Part shown: positions 26,220 to 38,889 of the stretch, piece after piece
How positions within the stretch are numbered: position 1 is the first letter of the stretch
How the letters are laid out: the number at the start of each line of letters is the position of its first letter
DNA from: Allobosea sp. AAP35
GTDB lineage: Bacteria; Pseudomonadota; Alphaproteobacteria; Rhizobiales; Beijerinckiaceae
Assembly (NCBI RefSeq): GCF_001295925.1
Contig: NZ_LJHQ01000063.1
Location: 1 to 64,000, forward strand
Length of the DNA: 64,000 nucleotides
Reading direction: 5' to 3'
Notes under the pieces: generated by a model
What the model saw: the letters and a program-made list of their open reading frames with translations, nothing else
Told to the model about the DNA's origin: nothing
Databases searched by the model: none
Position numbers and translations under genes: made by a program

Positions 26220-26516
26220 TCAGGGCTGCCGGGTCAGGGCCGCAGCGGGTGACCCGCCCCGGCGCAGGCGCATCGTGATGTCGGCTGCATGGGCGAGACC
26301 GCCCAGTGTCAGCGCGGCCAGGGTCAGGCGCGGATCAGCCCCGACCGCCACCGTCCGCAGCGCCAGCAACAGCCCCAGGCCCGACAGGACCGTCAGCAAC
26401 AGGGCGCGACGCGGCGACGAGGAGCCACGCCACGAGGCCACCCCGATCAGCACGAGTTCGAGGGCGATGACCGCGAGCGCCAGGTCGATCGTCGTGACGA
26501 GCGGCGGCAGCGGCAT
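26220..26516 (-). CDS. Small membrane protein encoded after bchP, function unknown
   Basis: A 98-residue protein with three predicted helices (about 10-28, 38-60, 64-82) and a basic tail. I do not recognise the family. Its ATG overlaps the bchP stop by one base (TGATG), so it is translated with bchP and belongs to the operon aerR/ppsR2 side - PucC-family gene - bchP. The tight coupling suggests a role with geranylgeranyl reductase or pigment handling in the membrane. It converges on ppsR1 with a 27-bp gap. Confidence 0.75.
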   Translation of the reverse strand: MPLPPLVTTIDLALAVIALELVLIGVASWRGSSSPRRALLLTVLSGLGLLLALRTVAVGADPRLTLAALTLGGLAHAADITMRLRRGGSPAAALTRQP

Positions 26517-27736
26517 CAGCGCGCCATGCCCAGCAGATGGCTGAGATCGTTGAAGAACACCCGGACATGCGCCAAGAACTTGCCGCGCACGAGCTCCTTG
26601 TTCATGTAGGAATCCCAGGTCAGCTTCTGGACGTCGGGGTTGCGGCAGAGCTTGACGAATTGTTCCCGGCGCTTGTCGTTGCGGTACCAGATCCACTGCA
26701 GCAGGCCGAGGATGAAGAACACCCGGCCGTGATCGGCCATGAAGCGCTTGCGCGCGGTGGCGAGTGCGCGTGCATCGCCGGTGCGCAGCGCGAGTTGCAC
26801 CGCCTCGCCCGCCAGCCGCCCGCACAGCATCGCGTAATAGATGCCTTCGCCCGAGGCCGGCGCGACCACGCCGGCGGCATCGCCGGCGAGCAGCACGTCG
26901 CGGCCATTGTCCCATTTCTTCATCGGCTTCATCGGAATCGGCGCGCCCTCGCGCCGGATCGTCTCGGCGCCGTCGAGCCCGGCATCGCGCCGCAGCAGCG
27001 TGACTGCGTCCTTGAGCGAAAAGCCCTTATGGGCGCTGCCGGTGCCGATGCTTGCCGTCTCGCCATGTGGAAAGACCCAGCCGTAGAAATCCGGCGAAAT
27101 GCGCCCCTGATAGATCACGTCGCAGCGCTTGGCGTCGTAGCGCGGGTTCGCCTGGGCCGGCACGCGGACGATCTCATGATAGGCGAAAACGAAGGGCGGC
27201 CGCTTGCTGCCGGGCATCGCGGCGCGGGCAAGATTCGAATTGGCCCCGTCGGCACCGATCACCATGCGCGCTCGGATACTGGTCGAAGCGCCGCCATCCT
27301 TGAGGCGGATCTGCAGCCGCGCCGTGCCGTCGGCGTCGCGCTCGAACCGTTCGAACGTCCCCGTCATCCGGTGCGCGCCGGATTGGGCAGCTCTGACGCG
27401 CAGCCATTCGTCGAAATGCTCGCGGTCGACCATCCCGACATACCCATCCCCGATTGGCATATCGACGCCCGTCTCGGACGGCGCGACCATGCGGGCGCAG
27501 GCGATGCGCGCGACGATCTGCGACGGTGGAATCGCGAAATCGCGGATGGCACGCGGCGGGATCGCACCGCCGCAGGGCTTGATGCGGCCCGCGCGGTCGA
27601 GCAGCAGGACCTTGTGGCCGGCCCGTGCAAGATCGTCCGCAGCTGTCGCACCGGACGGTCCGCCGCCGACGATCGCGACGTCATAGGTGAGGTCTGCTTC
27701 GTGCGGCATCGGCGGCGTCTTCGTCATGACGGTCAT
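26516..27736 (-). CDS. bchP: Geranylgeranyl diphosphate / geranylgeranyl-bacteriochlorophyll reductase
   Basis: A 406-residue FAD-dependent reductase. The dinucleotide fold is VAIVGGGPSGATAADDLA (20-37), and the second FAD motif is LLAGDAAGVVAPASGEGIYY. It reduces three double bonds of the geranylgeranyl tail to phytyl. The C-terminal part (QWIWYRNDKRREQFVKLC) is typical. The start overlaps the PucC-family stop by 4 nt (ATGA). Complete in length. Confidence 0.97.
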   Translation of the reverse strand: MTVMTKTPPMPHEADLTYDVAIVGGGPSGATAADDLARAGHKVLLLDRAGRIKPCGGAIPPRAIRDFAIPPSQIVARIACARMVAPSETGVDMPIGDGYVGMVDREHFDEWLRVRAAQSGAHRMTGTFERFERDADGTARLQIRLKDGGASTSIRARMVIGADGANSNLARAAMPGSKRPPFVFAYHEIVRVPAQANPRYDAKRCDVIYQGRISPDFYGWVFPHGETASIGTGSAHKGFSLKDAVTLLRRDAGLDGAETIRREGAPIPMKPMKKWDNGRDVLLAGDAAGVVAPASGEGIYYAMLCGRLAGEAVQLALRTGDARALATARKRFMADHGRVFFILGLLQWIWYRNDKRREQFVKLCRNPDVQKLTWDSYMNKELVRGKFLAHVRVFFNDLSHLLGMAR

Positions 27737-29070
27737 CCTGGGTTGGGGACGAGCAGAGTGTCAGGGTGGCGCGGGCGGCGGCGCTCGCTGTCCGTCGCCT
27801 GCCGCGCGACCGCGAGGGCGAGCCCGGCGGACACCACGAACAGCAGCGCCTCGAGGGTGAAGACGGTGGCATAGGCGGGAGCCGGCGAGCCCCAGACATG
27901 CCGTGCGAGATCGGTGGCGGATGCTCCCAGCAGGCCGCCGAGGCCGAAGGCGACGCCCTGCGCCGCACCCCACAGGCCCATACGAACGCCCTGCCGCTCC
28001 GGCTTGCCCTGGCCGACGAGCCGCATCATCGAGCCGATCGCCGCGACCGCATAGGCGCCGTTGGAGACACCGAGCGCGAAGACGATCGGCTTCAGCGGAA
28101 ATCCTGAACCGGCGAAAGCGCCGACCGACAGACAGGCCAGTGCGATGGCGGATGCCAGGCAACCGCCGACCGCCCAGATCCGCAGCGACCCGGCGCGGGC
28201 GCCGGCCAGCGTCGTGACCAGTGCAACCAGAACCATGCCGGCGAGCACCCCGCCGCTCTGGACACCCGCCAGCTTGGTGCTTTCGCCGGGTGTGTAGCCG
28301 AAAACCGTCCCGGCGAATGGCTCGAGGATCAGGTCCTGAGCGCTGTAGGCGATCATCGAAACGAAGACGAAAATGGCAAAGAGCCGCGCCTGCGGCTCGT
28401 CCCAGACCTCGCGCATCGCCACGCTGAACGAAACGGCAGGCACGGGCTCGGCCTCACGCTCCGGCGACCGCGCCGTGTCCTCAACGCCGCGAACCGCCAG
28501 CACCGTCACGCCCATGGCCAGTGCGCTGACGACGCCCGAGACGGCCACGAGGCGCCCTGTGGAGAACGGGTCGAGCGCCTGGCCGGCGAGACCCGCCGTC
28601 ACGATGAAGCCGGCGATCATCATGACCCAGACCACGGTCGCGGCGGCGGGGCGGCGCGCATCTGCGACACGGCGCGACAGCAAGATCAGCAGGCAGGTGC
28701 CGCTCGCCCCCACGCCCATGCCGATCAACGTGAAGGATAGCGCAGCCAGCGCCACGCCCGGCCAGAACAGCGTCTCCATCAGCGCGGTCGCCACCGCCGC
28801 GCCGAAACCGCCAAGCGCCAGAACCGCCATTCCGCCGATGATCCAGGGCGTCAGCCGCCCGCCGATGTCAGAGCCATGGCCCCAGCGCGGCCGCAGCACC
28901 TGCACGGCATAATGCAAGGCGATCAGCAAGCCGGGTAGGGTGGCGGGCAACGCCAGTTCGACGACCATGACGCGGTTGAGCGTGGAGGTGGTCAGGACGA
29001 CGACCGCGCCGATGGCGGTCTGGACAAGCCCCAGGCGTGCGATGCCGAGCCAGCCCAGCGGCGCCATCAT
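27733..29070 (-). CDS. PucC-family (BCD) membrane transporter-like protein
   Basis: A 445-residue protein with twelve predicted helices of the major-facilitator fold, containing GLVQTAIGAVVVLTTSTLNR and GVRMGLWGAAQGVAFGLGG, motifs shared by PucC, LhaA and the Orf428 protein upstream of bchP. These proteins help light-harvesting complex assembly or pigment delivery. In Rhodobacter the matching gene lies between bchG and bchP; here bchG is absent from this position. It is preceded by two PpsR-type sites and coupled to bchP. Two adjacent ATGs (29070, 29067) are possible starts. Confidence 0.9.
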   Translation of the reverse strand: MMAPLGWLGIARLGLVQTAIGAVVVLTTSTLNRVMVVELALPATLPGLLIALHYAVQVLRPRWGHGSDIGGRLTPWIIGGMAVLALGGFGAAVATALMETLFWPGVALAALSFTLIGMGVGASGTCLLILLSRRVADARRPAAATVVWVMMIAGFIVTAGLAGQALDPFSTGRLVAVSGVVSALAMGVTVLAVRGVEDTARSPEREAEPVPAVSFSVAMREVWDEPQARLFAIFVFVSMIAYSAQDLILEPFAGTVFGYTPGESTKLAGVQSGGVLAGMVLVALVTTLAGARAGSLRIWAVGGCLASAIALACLSVGAFAGSGFPLKPIVFALGVSNGAYAVAAIGSMMRLVGQGKPERQGVRMGLWGAAQGVAFGLGGLLGASATDLARHVWGSPAPAYATVFTLEALLFVVSAGLALAVARQATDSERRRPRHPDTLLVPNPG

Positions 29071-29185
29071 CGCGCCGCACCGGATGAAGTCGGCACGGCA
29101 TGATCAGCCGGCAGAACATGCCATTCGGCCCGGGAGGTGATGCACCAGCGCGTCATGCCCGAAGGCTAGGCGGACCGCTGCCGAC

Positions 29186-29238
29186 TGTCAATTATGTTTG
29201 ACGTTTTGGGCAGCAAAAACCGTCAACTAAAACTGACA
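29186..29238. promoter_or_regulatory. Paired PpsR/CrtJ-type operators upstream of the PucC-family gene
   Basis: Site 1, 29186-29203: TGTCA-N8-TGACG. Site 2, 29221-29238: CGTCA-N8-TGACA. Each has one mismatch in the outer triplet of TGT-N12-ACA, and centres are 35 bp apart. They lie in the short gap after ppsR2 (stop at 29250) and before the start at 29070, so they should control the PucC-family-bchP operon. Confidence 0.72.
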
Positions 29239-29249
29239 GATCAGGTCCG

Positions 29250-30698
29250 TCAGTTGAGCTCTCCACCTTCGGTGTCGTCGAGATCGCCGAGCCCATGACG
29301 GCGCAGCTTGGCGTAGAAGCTCTGGCGGCTGAGGCCAAGCATGTTGGCGGCCGAAGCGCGGTTGTCCTTGCTCAGTTCGAGCGCCGCCTCGATGCAGAGC
29401 TTTTCAATCACGTCGGTTGTTTCACGGACGAGATCGCGCAGCGAAACCCGTCCGACCAGCTCCGTCAGATGTTCGACCGAGCGCGGCAGCGAGCGACCGC
29501 GATGACCGGCCAAAGCGGTGCGTGCGCCCAGACTGCGGATGACGAAGCCATAGGACGGAGAGCTGCCGCTCAGCGCGGGAACGGCGGAGATCTCGACCTC
29601 CTCGACCGTGCCGAATTGACCGCGGATGATCGTCGAGAAATTGCGCACGACGCCATGCTCGGTCAGCGTCACCATCAGCAGCGGCAGGTCGATCCCGGGC
29701 CGGCCGAGCCAGCGCTCGAGCGGCTCGCCGAGCGCCTGCTGTTTGGTGGTGAGCTGGGTGAAATCGAGGAAGGCACGATTGGCCTCGAGCACGGTCAATT
29801 CGGAACCGATCACCACGAAACCGTCGGGAAATTTCTCCAGCACGCTGAGAACACGGCTTTCGGCAACACTGTCCGACCGACCAGCCCCGGTCAGCGGCGT
29901 CAGCCGAATCAAAAGATAGCCCGCATTGTCCTGCCGGAAGGCAGAGCCGAGCACCCGAAAGCGCCTTGCGCCGGAAGCCAGCTCCACCTCGGTTTCCTCG
30001 GCGCGTCCATTCGCCTGGACGGCTCGCAGCATCGCCTGCAGCGCATCGCCGCTCTCGGGCGAGAGCCCGGCCAGGATCGAGGTGTTCGTCAGCCGGTCGC
30101 TTGGCAGCTCGAGTTGCTGCTGCGCGGCGGGATTGGCCTCGACGACGCGAAAGTTCGCCGCCTCGACGATCACCACCGGCTCGGAGGTGAGATGAAACAG
30201 CATGCGATAGCGGGTTTCCGCCATGCGCAGCCGCGCATATTCCCGCTCCATCGCCTGCTGCGCTTCGACAAGCTGCTGCTGCAGATGGGCGAGATTGCGC
30301 AGGTCGCGACCCAACGCCACAATCGTTCCATCCTCACCGACCTGCATGGCCGAATAGCGGATAGGAACATCGGCTTCCCCCTCGACAGGGTGGTTGAGCT
30401 CGCGAAACTGGATCGAGGTCTCGTTGCCGGAGCTCTCGATCAGGTCGAGCACCTTGGGCCGGCTCTCGACCGATACGACATCGGTCCAGTTCCGCCCGAT
30501 CCAGGCGCCATGGCCCTCGCGCCGCAATTGCTCCGTGCCGAGCGAAACATCGAGAATGATGCCGTCGCGATCAAGCACGAGCGCGATGTCGCTGGCGGCC
30601 GTGATTAGACTTCCGGCGACTTCGGGCGCAAGCCGCCCCAGCCAGCCGGACTGCCCCTTGAAACCGAGCGTAGGAGCCTGGGGTGCGAAGACGTTCAT
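29250..30698 (-). CDS. ppsR2: PpsR/CrtJ-type photosynthesis regulator, copy 2
   Basis: A 482-residue regulator with the same layout as copy 1: N-terminal region plus PAS domains (about 35-135, 165-270, 290-395), a Q-linker helix (LQQQLVEAQQAMEREYARL) and a Fis-type helix-turn-helix (LSKDNRASAANMLGLSRQSF). It has a single cysteine, Cys435 in EKLCIEAALE, so an intramolecular disulfide as proposed for CrtJ cannot form; only intermolecular bonding or modification is possible. ATG 30698 is chosen as it sits near the conserved region; ATG 30740 is an alternative. It lies 74 nt after aerR/ppaA. Confidence 0.93.
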   Translation of the reverse strand: MNVFAPQAPTLGFKGQSGWLGRLAPEVAGSLITAASDIALVLDRDGIILDVSLGTEQLRREGHGAWIGRNWTDVVSVESRPKVLDLIESSGNETSIQFRELNHPVEGEADVPIRYSAMQVGEDGTIVALGRDLRNLAHLQQQLVEAQQAMEREYARLRMAETRYRMLFHLTSEPVVIVEAANFRVVEANPAAQQQLELPSDRLTNTSILAGLSPESGDALQAMLRAVQANGRAEETEVELASGARRFRVLGSAFRQDNAGYLLIRLTPLTGAGRSDSVAESRVLSVLEKFPDGFVVIGSELTVLEANRAFLDFTQLTTKQQALGEPLERWLGRPGIDLPLLMVTLTEHGVVRNFSTIIRGQFGTVEEVEISAVPALSGSSPSYGFVIRSLGARTALAGHRGRSLPRSVEHLTELVGRVSLRDLVRETTDVIEKLCIEAALELSKDNRASAANMLGLSRQSFYAKLRRHGLGDLDDTEGGELN

Positions 30699-30772
30699 AG
30701 CAACGAGTACCCGGTTCCTGCCTGTGACGGGGTGTTCCAAAGGCCTTTAGCAGATAATGGCGTGCCCAATCT

Positions 30773-31675
30773 TCAACAAGGCATCTTTTTTGTCTCGAGC
30801 ATCCAATCGACGCGGTTCACCGCTTCCGCAGCGTCGCGTGCGCCGAAATCGGCTCCCAACGACACGGCCAGGGCGGGATCGGCAACGAACAGGTTGCCCC
30901 CGAGCATGATGTGAAGCTTTTTGTTGAGCGCGCAGGCCCGCACCGCCTTGACCACGGCGGCGACATTGGCCGCGGCGACCTCGCCACTGGCCGAAAGGCC
31001 GACGAGGTCGAACCATTCCGTGCGGACATGCTCGAGCAGGATCGGCTTCGATGGCAGGAATTCCGACTGGACATGCCAGCCGGCGCGCCGAAAGAACTCC
31101 TCGACCACCGCCAGCCCGAAGGTGTGCTGCTCGCCCGGCACCACGGCCAGGAGCACCCGGCCACGCTCGACTTCGGGAGCGGGCGAAATCTCAAAGGCCG
31201 GTCCATAGACCCGCAGCAATTGCTGCAGCCGGGACAGCCCGACGGTGACGTCAACGAAGGTGCATCGATCCTGCTCCCACAGCACGCCGAGATGGCGCGC
31301 GGTCGCCGACAACATGCTGGTGATCAGGGCCTCCGCCGTCAGCCCCCTGTCACGCAGCCCGTCAAGATGAGCGCGGGCCGCGCTGAGCGGCTTTCGCACG
31401 ATCATCTCGGCGAAATCCGCTACATCTCCATCGGTGATCACCATCGGCACGGCCACCGGCAGCGGTTCGCGGACCGCACCGGGCCCGCGATGCGCAAGCA
31501 TCAGGCGTGGAATGATCTCGGTTTCGATGGTCCGGGCGAGATCCATGCGCAACGATGGCGCCGGACCGGTCGGTTCCAGCGGGCACCAACCCGCATCCGG
31601 AAGCTCCGGCAGACCGTTCTGATCGTCGAAGAATGGCGCGCGAACCGCCGATAACCCGCGTCCCGAGTCTGGCAT
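30773..31675 (-). CDS. aerR: AerR/PpaA-type cobalamin-binding antirepressor
   Basis: A 300-residue protein. A helical region at about 85-165 includes GVLWEQDRCTFVDVTVGLSR, and a B12-binding Rossmann-like domain (173-295) has VVPGEQHTFGLAVVEEFFRR with His184 at the axial-ligand position and GLSASGE and LGGN loops. In R. capsulatus AerR binds cobalamin in a light-dependent way and modulates CrtJ. Placement directly upstream of ppsR2 matches aerR-crtJ. The start ATG at 31675 has GGAGG 8 nt upstream; a frame to 31816 is open but has no such site. Confidence 0.9.
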   Translation of the reverse strand: MPDSGRGLSAVRAPFFDDQNGLPELPDAGWCPLEPTGPAPSLRMDLARTIETEIIPRLMLAHRGPGAVREPLPVAVPMVITDGDVADFAEMIVRKPLSAARAHLDGLRDRGLTAEALITSMLSATARHLGVLWEQDRCTFVDVTVGLSRLQQLLRVYGPAFEISPAPEVERGRVLLAVVPGEQHTFGLAVVEEFFRRAGWHVQSEFLPSKPILLEHVRTEWFDLVGLSASGEVAAANVAAVVKAVRACALNKKLHIMLGGNLFVADPALAVSLGADFGARDAAEAVNRVDWMLETKKMPC

Positions 31676-31728
31676 CAGGCCACCTCCCTGAGGCAACCGA
31701 ACGATCCAGCCAGGAACTCTATTGGTCC

Positions 31729-31746
31729 TGTTACGTGGTGGCCACA
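31729..31746. promoter_or_regulatory. Possible single PpsR-type site upstream of aerR
   Basis: TGT-TACGTGGTGGCC-ACA is an exact TGT-N12-ACA 54 bp upstream of the aerR start. The inner arms (TGTTA / CCACA) are less symmetric than at other sites. A match of only six fixed bases occurs by chance about once per 4 kb, so this is weak. Confidence 0.35.
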
Positions 31747-32001
31747 TGGCAGCCAACGGTCTGGAAGGCGGTTCCTCTTGACCTATTACATTGGAGTGAA
31801 GCATGCCGCCGAACACTCCGCAATCACGAAATGACTATGTTTCGAGACAATATTCGCAGGGCTGACGCTGCGAAAAACGAAAAAAAGATCAGCAAAACCA
31901 AGCCGATCGACCGATATTCTGACGCTGCCCCAGGATGGCACGCGGCTGCGGCGCGCCACTCACGACGCCGTGACACCGAAGCTAGCTAAGTGCCCCGCAT
32001 A

Positions 32002-32053
32002 TGTCCATATAAAATGACAAGGCGGCAACAAATAGTGTCATGCACGGTTGACA
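32002..32053. promoter_or_regulatory. Paired PpsR/CrtJ operators upstream of bchF
   Basis: Site 1, 32002-32019: TGTCC-N8-TGACA. Site 2, 32036-32053: TGTCA-N8-TGACA, a perfect palindrome of the consensus. Both are exact TGT-N12-ACA, with centres 34 bp apart. They lie 80-130 bp upstream of the bchF start and should control the long bchF-hemA operon. Confidence 0.88.
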
Positions 32054-32131
32054 CTCGAAAAGCGGCGCGCCAATCTTCAGGCATCGGCGCCGCGGTTTTC
32101 TTCCAGCGGCGCGACGGACCGGAGACGTCCG

Positions 32132-33936
<1,805 letters not shown>

Positions 33937-33938
33937 CG

Positions 33939-35586
33939 ATGCACCTCACCGTCTGGACCTATGAGGGCCCTCCCCATATCGGCGCGATGCGCATCGCCAC
34001 CGCGATGACCGATGTGCATTACGTGCTACATGCCCCCCAGGGCGACACCTATGCCGATCTGCTCTTCACCATGATCGAACGGCGCGGCAAGCGCCCGCCG
34101 GTCACCTACACCACCTTCCAGGCGCGCGATCTCGGCGGCGACACCGCCGATCTGTTCCAGCGCGCCGCCCTCGACGCCTATGAGCGCTTCAAGCCGGCCG
34201 CCATGCTGGTCGGCGCCTCCTGCACCGGCGAGCTGATCCAGGACGATCCGGCCGGGCTCGCCCGCGCGCTCGGCCTGCCGATCCCGGTGATCCCGCTCGA
34301 ACTGCCCTCCTATCAGCGCAAGGAGAACTGGGGCGCGGCCGAGACCTTCTACCAGCTGGTGCGCACCCTGGCGGGGCCCCATATGCCCGCGCCGGGCACC
34401 GACCGCCCCGCCCGCAAGCCCGGCGAGCCGGCCCGCTGCAACATCCTCGGCGCCACCGCGCTCGGCTTCCGCCACCGCGATGATGTCCGCGCGGTGAAGG
34501 AGCTGCTGGCGCGGCTTGGCGTCGAAGTGAATGTCGTCGCGCCCTGGCAGGCCGGCGCCGCCGACATCGCGCGGCTCGGCCAGGCTGATTTCAACGTCGT
34601 GCTCTATCCCGAGATTGCCGGGCTCGCGGCCCAATGGCTCAAGCGCGCCTTCGGCCAGCCGACCATCGCCACCGTGCCGATCGGCGTCGGCGCCACCCGC
34701 GACTTCATCACCGAGGTCGCCCGCCTCGCCGGTGTCGATGCCACGGCCGTGCTGGCCGACGAGACCTCGCGCCTGCCCTGGTATTCGCGCTCGGTCGATT
34801 CGACCTATCTCACGGCCAAGCGCGTCTTCATCTTCGGCGACGCGACGCATGCCATCGCGGCGGCCCGGATCGCCAGCGAGGAGCTCGGCTTCAAGGTCGT
34901 GGGCCTGGGCACCTATTCCCGCGAGCGCGCCCGCGACGTCCGCGAGGCGGCCGGCCGGCTCGGGCTCGAGGCCCTGATCACCGACGATTATCTCGAGGTC
35001 GAGGCGGCGTGTGCAGAGCTTCAGCCGGAGCTGGTGCTCGGCACCCAGATGGAGCGCCATATCGCCAAGCGCCTTGGCATCCCCTGCGCGGTGATCTCGG
35101 CCCCGGTCCATGTCCAGGACTTCCCGGCGCGCTACTCGCCGCAGATGGGGTTCGAGGGCGCCAACGTCATTTTCGACACCTGGGTCCATCCGCTGATGAT
35201 GGGGCTGGAAGAGCATCTGCTCGGCATGTTCCGCGACGATTTCGAGTTCAACGACGGCGCGGGCTCCTCGCATCTCGGGCATGGCGCCAAGCCTGTCATT
35301 CCGGGGCGAAGCGAAGCGCCGAACCCGGAACCCACGACCGGGCTCAACGCGGATGACCGGCCGGACGACAGGGCTCACCCCGTCGTGGGTTCCGGGCTCG
35401 GCCCTGACGGGCCGCCCCGGAATGACGGCGAACTCGCAGACAAGCCGATCGTCCTCAGCTGGGCCGCCGAGGCCGAGCTGGAACTCAAGAAGATCCCGTT
35501 CTTCGTGCGCGGCAAGGCTCGCCGCAACACCGAGAAATTCGCAGGCGAACGCGGGATCAGCCCGATCACGGTGGAGACACTCTACG

Positions 35587-35612
<26 letters not shown>
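33939..35612 (+). CDS. bchB: Dark-operative protochlorophyllide reductase subunit B with an inserted repeat
   Basis: A 557-residue NifK-like subunit, longer than the usual 510-530. Asp36 (HAPQGD) and Cys95 (VGASCTGEL), the cluster ligands supplied by BchB, are present. The C-terminal PCP-red domain is intact ([19 protein letters not shown]). Between [10 protein letters not shown] and ELADKPIVL lie 44 residues rich in Pro, Gly, Arg and Asp encoded by a palindromic repeat (35295-35426). It sits in a linker that varies among BchB proteins, so the enzyme is probably active. It overlaps the following small ORF by 26 nt. Confidence 0.97.
35295..35426. repeat. Palindromic dispersed repeat inserted in frame within bchB
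   Basis: 132 bp (44 codons). The left arm starts GTCATTCCGGGGCGAAGCGA and ends GGAACCCACGA (near 35337). The right arm is its inverted copy, TCGTGGGTTCC...CCGGAATGAC (35383-35426). The outer 14 and inner 13 bases match exactly and the centre of each arm differs. Intergenic palindromes of this kind are common in Rhizobiales genomes. Here it lies inside a gene and its length keeps the frame, as with Rickettsia palindromic elements. Confidence 0.85.
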
Positions 35613-37419
<1,807 letters not shown>

Positions 37420-37423
<4 letters not shown>

Positions 37424-38853
37424 ATCCGGTTTCGGCAGCCTTCGTGAAGGGTCTGACGCGGATTGGTCCGCGCTGGCTGCCCTTTGCCGATGCCGCCTCG
37501 CCGGAACTCCCGCTCGGCCGGATCCTGCGGCTCTCGCTGTTCCAGATTGCGGTCGGCATGGCCTCCGTCCTGCTGGTGGGCACGCTGAACCGGGTCATGA
37601 TCGTCGAGCTCAACGTGCCGGCGGCTTTGGTCGCGGCGATGGTCTGCCTGCCCTTCCTGTTTGCGCCCTTGCGCGCGCTGATCGGCTACAAATCCGACAC
37701 GCATCGCTCGGTGCTGGGCTGGCGGCGCGTGCCTTACATCTGGTTCGGCTCGCTGCTGCAGTTCGGCGGGCTGGCGATCATGCCCTTCGCGCTTCTGGTC
37801 CTGTCGGGCGACGGCGTCGGCCCGGTCCTCTACGGCCAGATCGGGGCGGCGCTGGCCTTCCTGCTCGTCGGCGCGGGCCTTCACACCACCCAAACCGCGG
37901 GGCTGGCGCTCGCCACCGACCTCGCCACGCCCGCGACCCGGGCCCGGGTCGTCGCGCTGCTCTATGTCACCTTGCTGGTCGGCATGGTCGCAAGCGGGCT
38001 GGTTTTCGCCTGGCTGCTGGCCGATTTTACGCCCTTGCGGCTGATCCAGGTCGTCCAGGGCGCCGCCGTCGTCACCATGGCGCTCAATGTCGTGGCCTTG
38101 TGGAAGCAGGAGGTGCGCAACCCGGCCCGCACCGCGGCCCATATCGAGCGCCCGGCCTTCCGCGCGATGTTTCGCCAGTTCATCGCCAGGCCGCGCGCCG
38201 CCCGGTTCCTGGTTGCGGTCGCACTCGGCACGGCCGCCTTCAATATGCAGGACATCATCCTGGAGCCCTATGGCGCGCAGGTTCTCAATCTCAGCGTCAG
38301 CGGCACCACCATCCTAACCGCGCTGCTCGCAGCCGGCGCCCTGGCGGCGTTTGCGCTCGCAGCCCGCTTGCTGGCGGGCGGGATCGACCCCTATCGCCTG
38401 GCCGGACTCGGGCTCGTCTCGGGGCTGATCGCCTTCCCTTGCGTGATCTTTGCCGGCGCCATCGACGCGCCCGGCCTGTTCCGCCTCGGCACGGTGCTGA
38501 TCGGCTTCGGTGGCGGATTGTTCGCGGTCAGCACGCTGACCATCGCGATGGAACTCGAAGGTGGCTCGAACAATGGCCTTGCGGTCGGCATCTGGGGTGC
38601 GGTCCAGGCCAGTGCGGCCGGCCTCGCCATCGCGCTCGGCGGAGCCATCAAGGACGGCTTCGCCGCGCTGGCAGCCACCGGCGCGCTGGGCCCCGGCTTC
38701 GCCGATCCGTCGGCCGCCTACAACGCCGTCTACCACATCGAGCTCGCGCTGCTTTTCGCCACGCTTATCGCCATCGGTCCGCTGGTGCGCAGCACGCCAG
38801 CAGCGCGACCGAGTCCATCAACCCGTTTCGGCCTCGCGGAATTTCCAGGCTGA
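37420..38853 (+). CDS. lhaA: LH1 assembly protein LhaA (PucC family)
   Basis: A 477-residue protein with twelve helices: GTLNRVMIVELNVPAALVAA, GWRRVPYIWFGSLLQFGG, AAFNMQDIILEPYGAQVLNL, GLAVGIWGAVQASAAGLAIA. LhaA assists assembly of the LH1 antenna in the membrane. The size equals that of the Rhodobacter protein. Placement between bchM and puhA is canonical. It is the second PucC-family protein of the window. Confidence 0.94.
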
Positions 38854-38889
38854 CACCGTTTCAAGCCGACAGCCAAGGAGGGCTCTCTG

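Larger units (their letters stand above)
31676..32131. other. Divergent intergenic region between aerR and bchF
   Basis: This 456-bp gap holds no convincing gene. A TGT-N12-ACA match (31729-31746) lies on the aerR side and a pair of strong PpsR palindromes (32002-32053) on the bchF side. The middle is A-rich (around 31875-31905). Confidence 0.5.

Noticed and set aside
31729-31746. TGT-N12-ACA before aerR as a firm PpsR operator
   Set aside because: Kept only as a weak feature; six fixed bases are expected by chance many times in 64 kb and the arms are not symmetric beyond them.
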